A program made the position numbers and the translations under genes. 64,000 nucleotides of DNA. Source: Pterois miles (taxonomy: Eukaryota > Chordata > Actinopteri > Perciformes > Scorpaenidae). Where the stretch lies: assembly GCA_947000775.1 (NCBI GenBank), contig CAMQGK010000604.1, positions 7,742,501 to 7,806,500 on the forward strand, given 5' to 3'. The notes under the pieces are model-generated. The model saw nothing but the letters and a program-made list of their open reading frames with translations. It made no database searches and was not told the origin of the DNA. Positions 60,753-64,000 of this stretch are shown piece by piece; the first letter of the stretch is position 1; each line of letters starts with the position of its first letter.

Positions 60753-63700
60753 TGCATATCATTCATGGTTGTAAGTTATTTGTATAAAACAACTGAGTTA
60801 AATGCTAAAGTGTCCCTTTTCCTTGCAATGTGCATTGTTCTACCTGGGTTTTTAATGTTTGTTATTTTTTACCACTAAGGGGGAAAAAGGACTCAAAAAC
60901 AAATTCACAGGAACTAGCCTATCTAGTTCCTTTGGTTAACATGTTAGCATCCAATTGCGTAAATCCAGTATGAGAAACATTTTTTTCCAATATGCGCAAG
61001 CACTTCTTCGTGCTTTGGTTGGACAGTTGTTGAGAAATATATCTGGCGCTCTGTGACTTGCTAAACCTTTCATCACCAAACCATTATTTCACACCAGACG
61101 CCTGATAATGTACTACCCACGTCTGCCAGCACTGTTGATTCTTAGTGGATCTGGCAGTACGAGCAACAATTTCACATTACAGGAGGTCATTTGATTCAAC
61201 GTTAATGTGAAAAATATTGCTTCGTGCAACCGTGCCTTTACTCTGCCACATATAAAACTATGAAGCTGAAAGGTGAGCTCTGCATTAAAACACATTAAAA
61301 TCCAACAACCTTCAATAAATCAGATTTAAGAAATAAACAAGTATTTTTTTCTTTTTGCATGCTGACCATTGACGAGAAAGATGACCTTGTTATTCAGTCA
61401 CACTTTTTAAATATCTGCAATCTCAAGTGATTTGGCCACATTTTTGGTACATGATAAAACTGTATCATGATAAATAAGTACAAAATGTACGATCTGTTAG
61501 TTGCTATGATTTTGATTAGAAAATGACTGGGGATTAGTCCTTATTTTAAAATATCATTTCATAAAACCGGGCTTATTCAACCTCTAAGTCTATAATTTGC
61601 ACAAACCCACAAAGAGTTCATACATTAAGCAGTTACAGTTTTTAAACTGTGATATGAGTTAAGTCCTCTGGAGATATTAAGCACCTTAGTTGGTTTAATG
61701 ACAAGATAATCAAATCTGTTCATTTAGTCTTCAAGAAGATTGAATACACATTGTAAAGAAATGTGTGGGAAAATTTTAGTGTCATTGGACAATCCTCGAC
61801 AAGTGATAAGCATGAATAAGATCCCTCGATCTGATAATGGACGTTGAGATGTGGAGGATAAAACTATTAATTTATGATGGAAGATAAAAATACATCAGCA
61901 CGGTTCAAATGTCACATTAATTCCCTTTGAGTTTATATTGTATTGAATATAAGTGGAGTCTTGTCAGTGCAAAAAAGTATCGCAGACATATTGGCAGGCT
62001 GCCTACACCATACGTTCATACAAATGTATAAACACATGCATGCAGGCACACGCACAAGCACGAGCTTTACCTTTTGCCTGAGTTCACATCTGGCTTGGAG
62101 AACCCCTGTCAGATAAAGACAGTCAAATTGAGAGAGCAAACCCCTGAAATACGTTTGACCCAAACAACATCTGAGCAAGGTGAAGGCTTCTGCCAAGTCA
62201 CGCAAAGTTAGTCTTAGCAGATAATTTGTAACATGCTCAAAATGTAAACACATTTCAGACTCAAGGCTGTGTATTCCCAGCAGGACGAGGGGAGGCTGCA
62301 GCCAAGGAGAATGAGAGAGAACTGTCACGTGAAGCAACGCACTTCCATGAAAAAAAGACGCAACGCAGGAACGTCAGACATATACATTATACTCACAAGC
62401 TTCTCCAAAACCTACAGATTTTGTTTAATAAATTGCTCCTGAAATCACAAATCCTTTTAACACTTTTTCTTAAACATTTTTTTTTCCCTTCTTACAAAAT
62501 GTGGGATTCCCAAGCACTTTTCCTCATCTGCTGTGCATTAGAGCTCTGAAATAGCAAAACCAGCTGTATTCTTTCCAGCAACGACACAGAGTTTCTTTAC
62601 AATCAAAAATATTGCCTTGTAATGTCACTGAGCGCATGCCAGTAGATTGTTTGACTGGCATTTCTAAACAGTTTTTATTTCCTATTATTCATATTTACGT
62701 ATTGATAATTGCTACCAGATGCAGTCACAACTTGGGGTCAAATGTATAGGTTAATTATAATCTATATTAGTTGATAGCACATAAATGCAGTGGTCTGCTG
62801 TGGTTTTAAAGCACAGCGAAAGTACAATTTTATGAATAATATCAGTTTAGAGTAGTGGTTACTTGCCTATACTTCTTCATTTCCTTCACTCCAGAGCTGT
62901 TATGCAGTTTAATGGACTTACTGGGATGAATAATGACTCTCTGACAATGATTTACTGTTTGCAATTCTTTGAAACAGCAGTATTATATTGGTATTTGTGT
63001 GGAAGCACTGACACAGGAAACCGCATGTATCTCATATAACAAACAGCATGTGCAGATGAGGGTAAGGTCTACGGTGAGGTTGAAGGAGGTCTGACACTGG
63101 CTGTGAACAACACTGCAGGGACTGATGGAGTGAGACAAACAGAGCGGGCTGAGAGGATGAGGAAGTGAAGACAAACGGGGAGAGAGGCTGGAGAGTCTCG
63201 TGCGATGTGGAGAGGTGGTCTTGGGGCAGCGGGAGAAAAGGGAGGCCACGAAGGGGAGGGGGAGCACGCAGCTGAACTCAGAGCCGTAAACCTTCATTTC
63301 CCCAAAGGAAATCTGTGGTTATGTAATGTGGGGGATTCTGTGTTTGCAGACCATCGAAAGAAACCCCCCAGAACACGAGATCACTGTGAAAGAGAGTCAG
63401 GACCTACAGCAACACTCCGCAATATCACACTTCCCCTCACAGTCACTTAAATGCACACAAAGAAATAATAAGTTATGATTAAAAGGAGATGTTTATAATC
63501 ACCAGACCTGAAAGACTACTAATTTATGGAGTCGCCAAATTAAAAAAAGAAATGTGGCACTGCTGGCTTTCATTTTAATGAAAGTACATTAGGAAATTAT
63601 TGTTGACCACCAACAAATAAACAAATGCCCAATTACAACGCTGCAGGGGTAAATAATACTGTTTAATGGCCCAGATTCTACTAAATTACTGTGTAGTAGA

Positions 63701-64000
63701 CCACAACTTTAACCATCCACATTCTCAGTGGGTCCAGGTTTATTATGAGTCGGAAAATAAGCTGCAAAAGTCAATGGCTGACAGATTGGACCCAAGTTAT
63801 AGCAATACAATCACACTGAAATAGTTTAGTGTTTTCAAATTTAACATTTACTTCTTTTGCCATCTGGACATTAGAGATCTTTTTCTCGCCAACACCTTAT
63901 TTATGTACACTAAACGTTGGTGTAAACTCCTAACATGTGGCCATATTTAGAGTCCGTGTGGTGGCTCACGTGGGACGACTGGTTTGTTGTCAACACAGAC
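60753..64000. other. 3' flank of fgf7 with no gene seen
   Basis: AT-rich up to about 62950. A more GC-rich stretch at 63050-63430 has purine-rich AGGGGAGG-type runs and short open frames on both strands, without recognisable protein similarity. The next syntenic gene (dtwd1 in mammals) was not found before the window ends. Confidence 0.4.

Overview
This is vertebrate nuclear DNA, almost certainly from a teleost fish. The genes are split into short exons with GT..AG introns. The intergenic DNA is AT-rich and full of CA, TA and GT microsatellites. It carries Tc1/mariner elements, small hAT-like and fold-back elements and tRNA-derived SINEs of types familiar from fish genomes. There are no bacterial-style operons, ribosome-binding sites, CRISPR arrays or phage genes.

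Three genes can be supported. (1) About 4004-4360, minus strand: the CpG-rich promoter and first coding exon of what is probably secisbp2l; the rest of that gene lies beyond the left edge. (2) 4863-16768, minus strand: a complete 13-exon cops2 gene (COP9 signalosome subunit 2). Its exons join without a break into 443 codons plus stop, the same length as the mammalian protein. (3) 53282-58793, plus strand: a complete three-coding-exon fgf7 gene (202 residues), with a probable non-coding first exon ending at 52530. The order secisbp2l(-), cops2(-), fgf7(+) matches human 15q21, except that no galk2 or fam227b exon was seen between cops2 and fgf7.

The cops2 introns hold an inactive Tc1 element (8067-9618), a second Tc1-like relic (12033-13174), an interrupted SINE and a fold-back element. 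The roughly 35 kb from 17 to 52 kb contains no gene I can support. It is a mosaic of short dispersed repeats, microsatellites, two minisatellites and unique non-coding sequence, in which fgf7 enhancers could lie unseen. The fgf7 introns and 3' flank hold nested and repeated small elements, including two direct copies of one family that bracket exons 2 and 3.

The most unusual signals are a perfect spacer-less 60-bp palindrome (24667-24726), clusters of GCTAGC / AACGTTAGC words next to both minus-strand promoters, an inverted pair of ISRE-like words (33541-33636), and the way particular transposon copies were broken. I found no new multi-gene system. The three genes are not a functional pathway: protein deneddylation, a SECIS-binding-protein relative and a secreted growth factor are neighbours by ancient synteny only.
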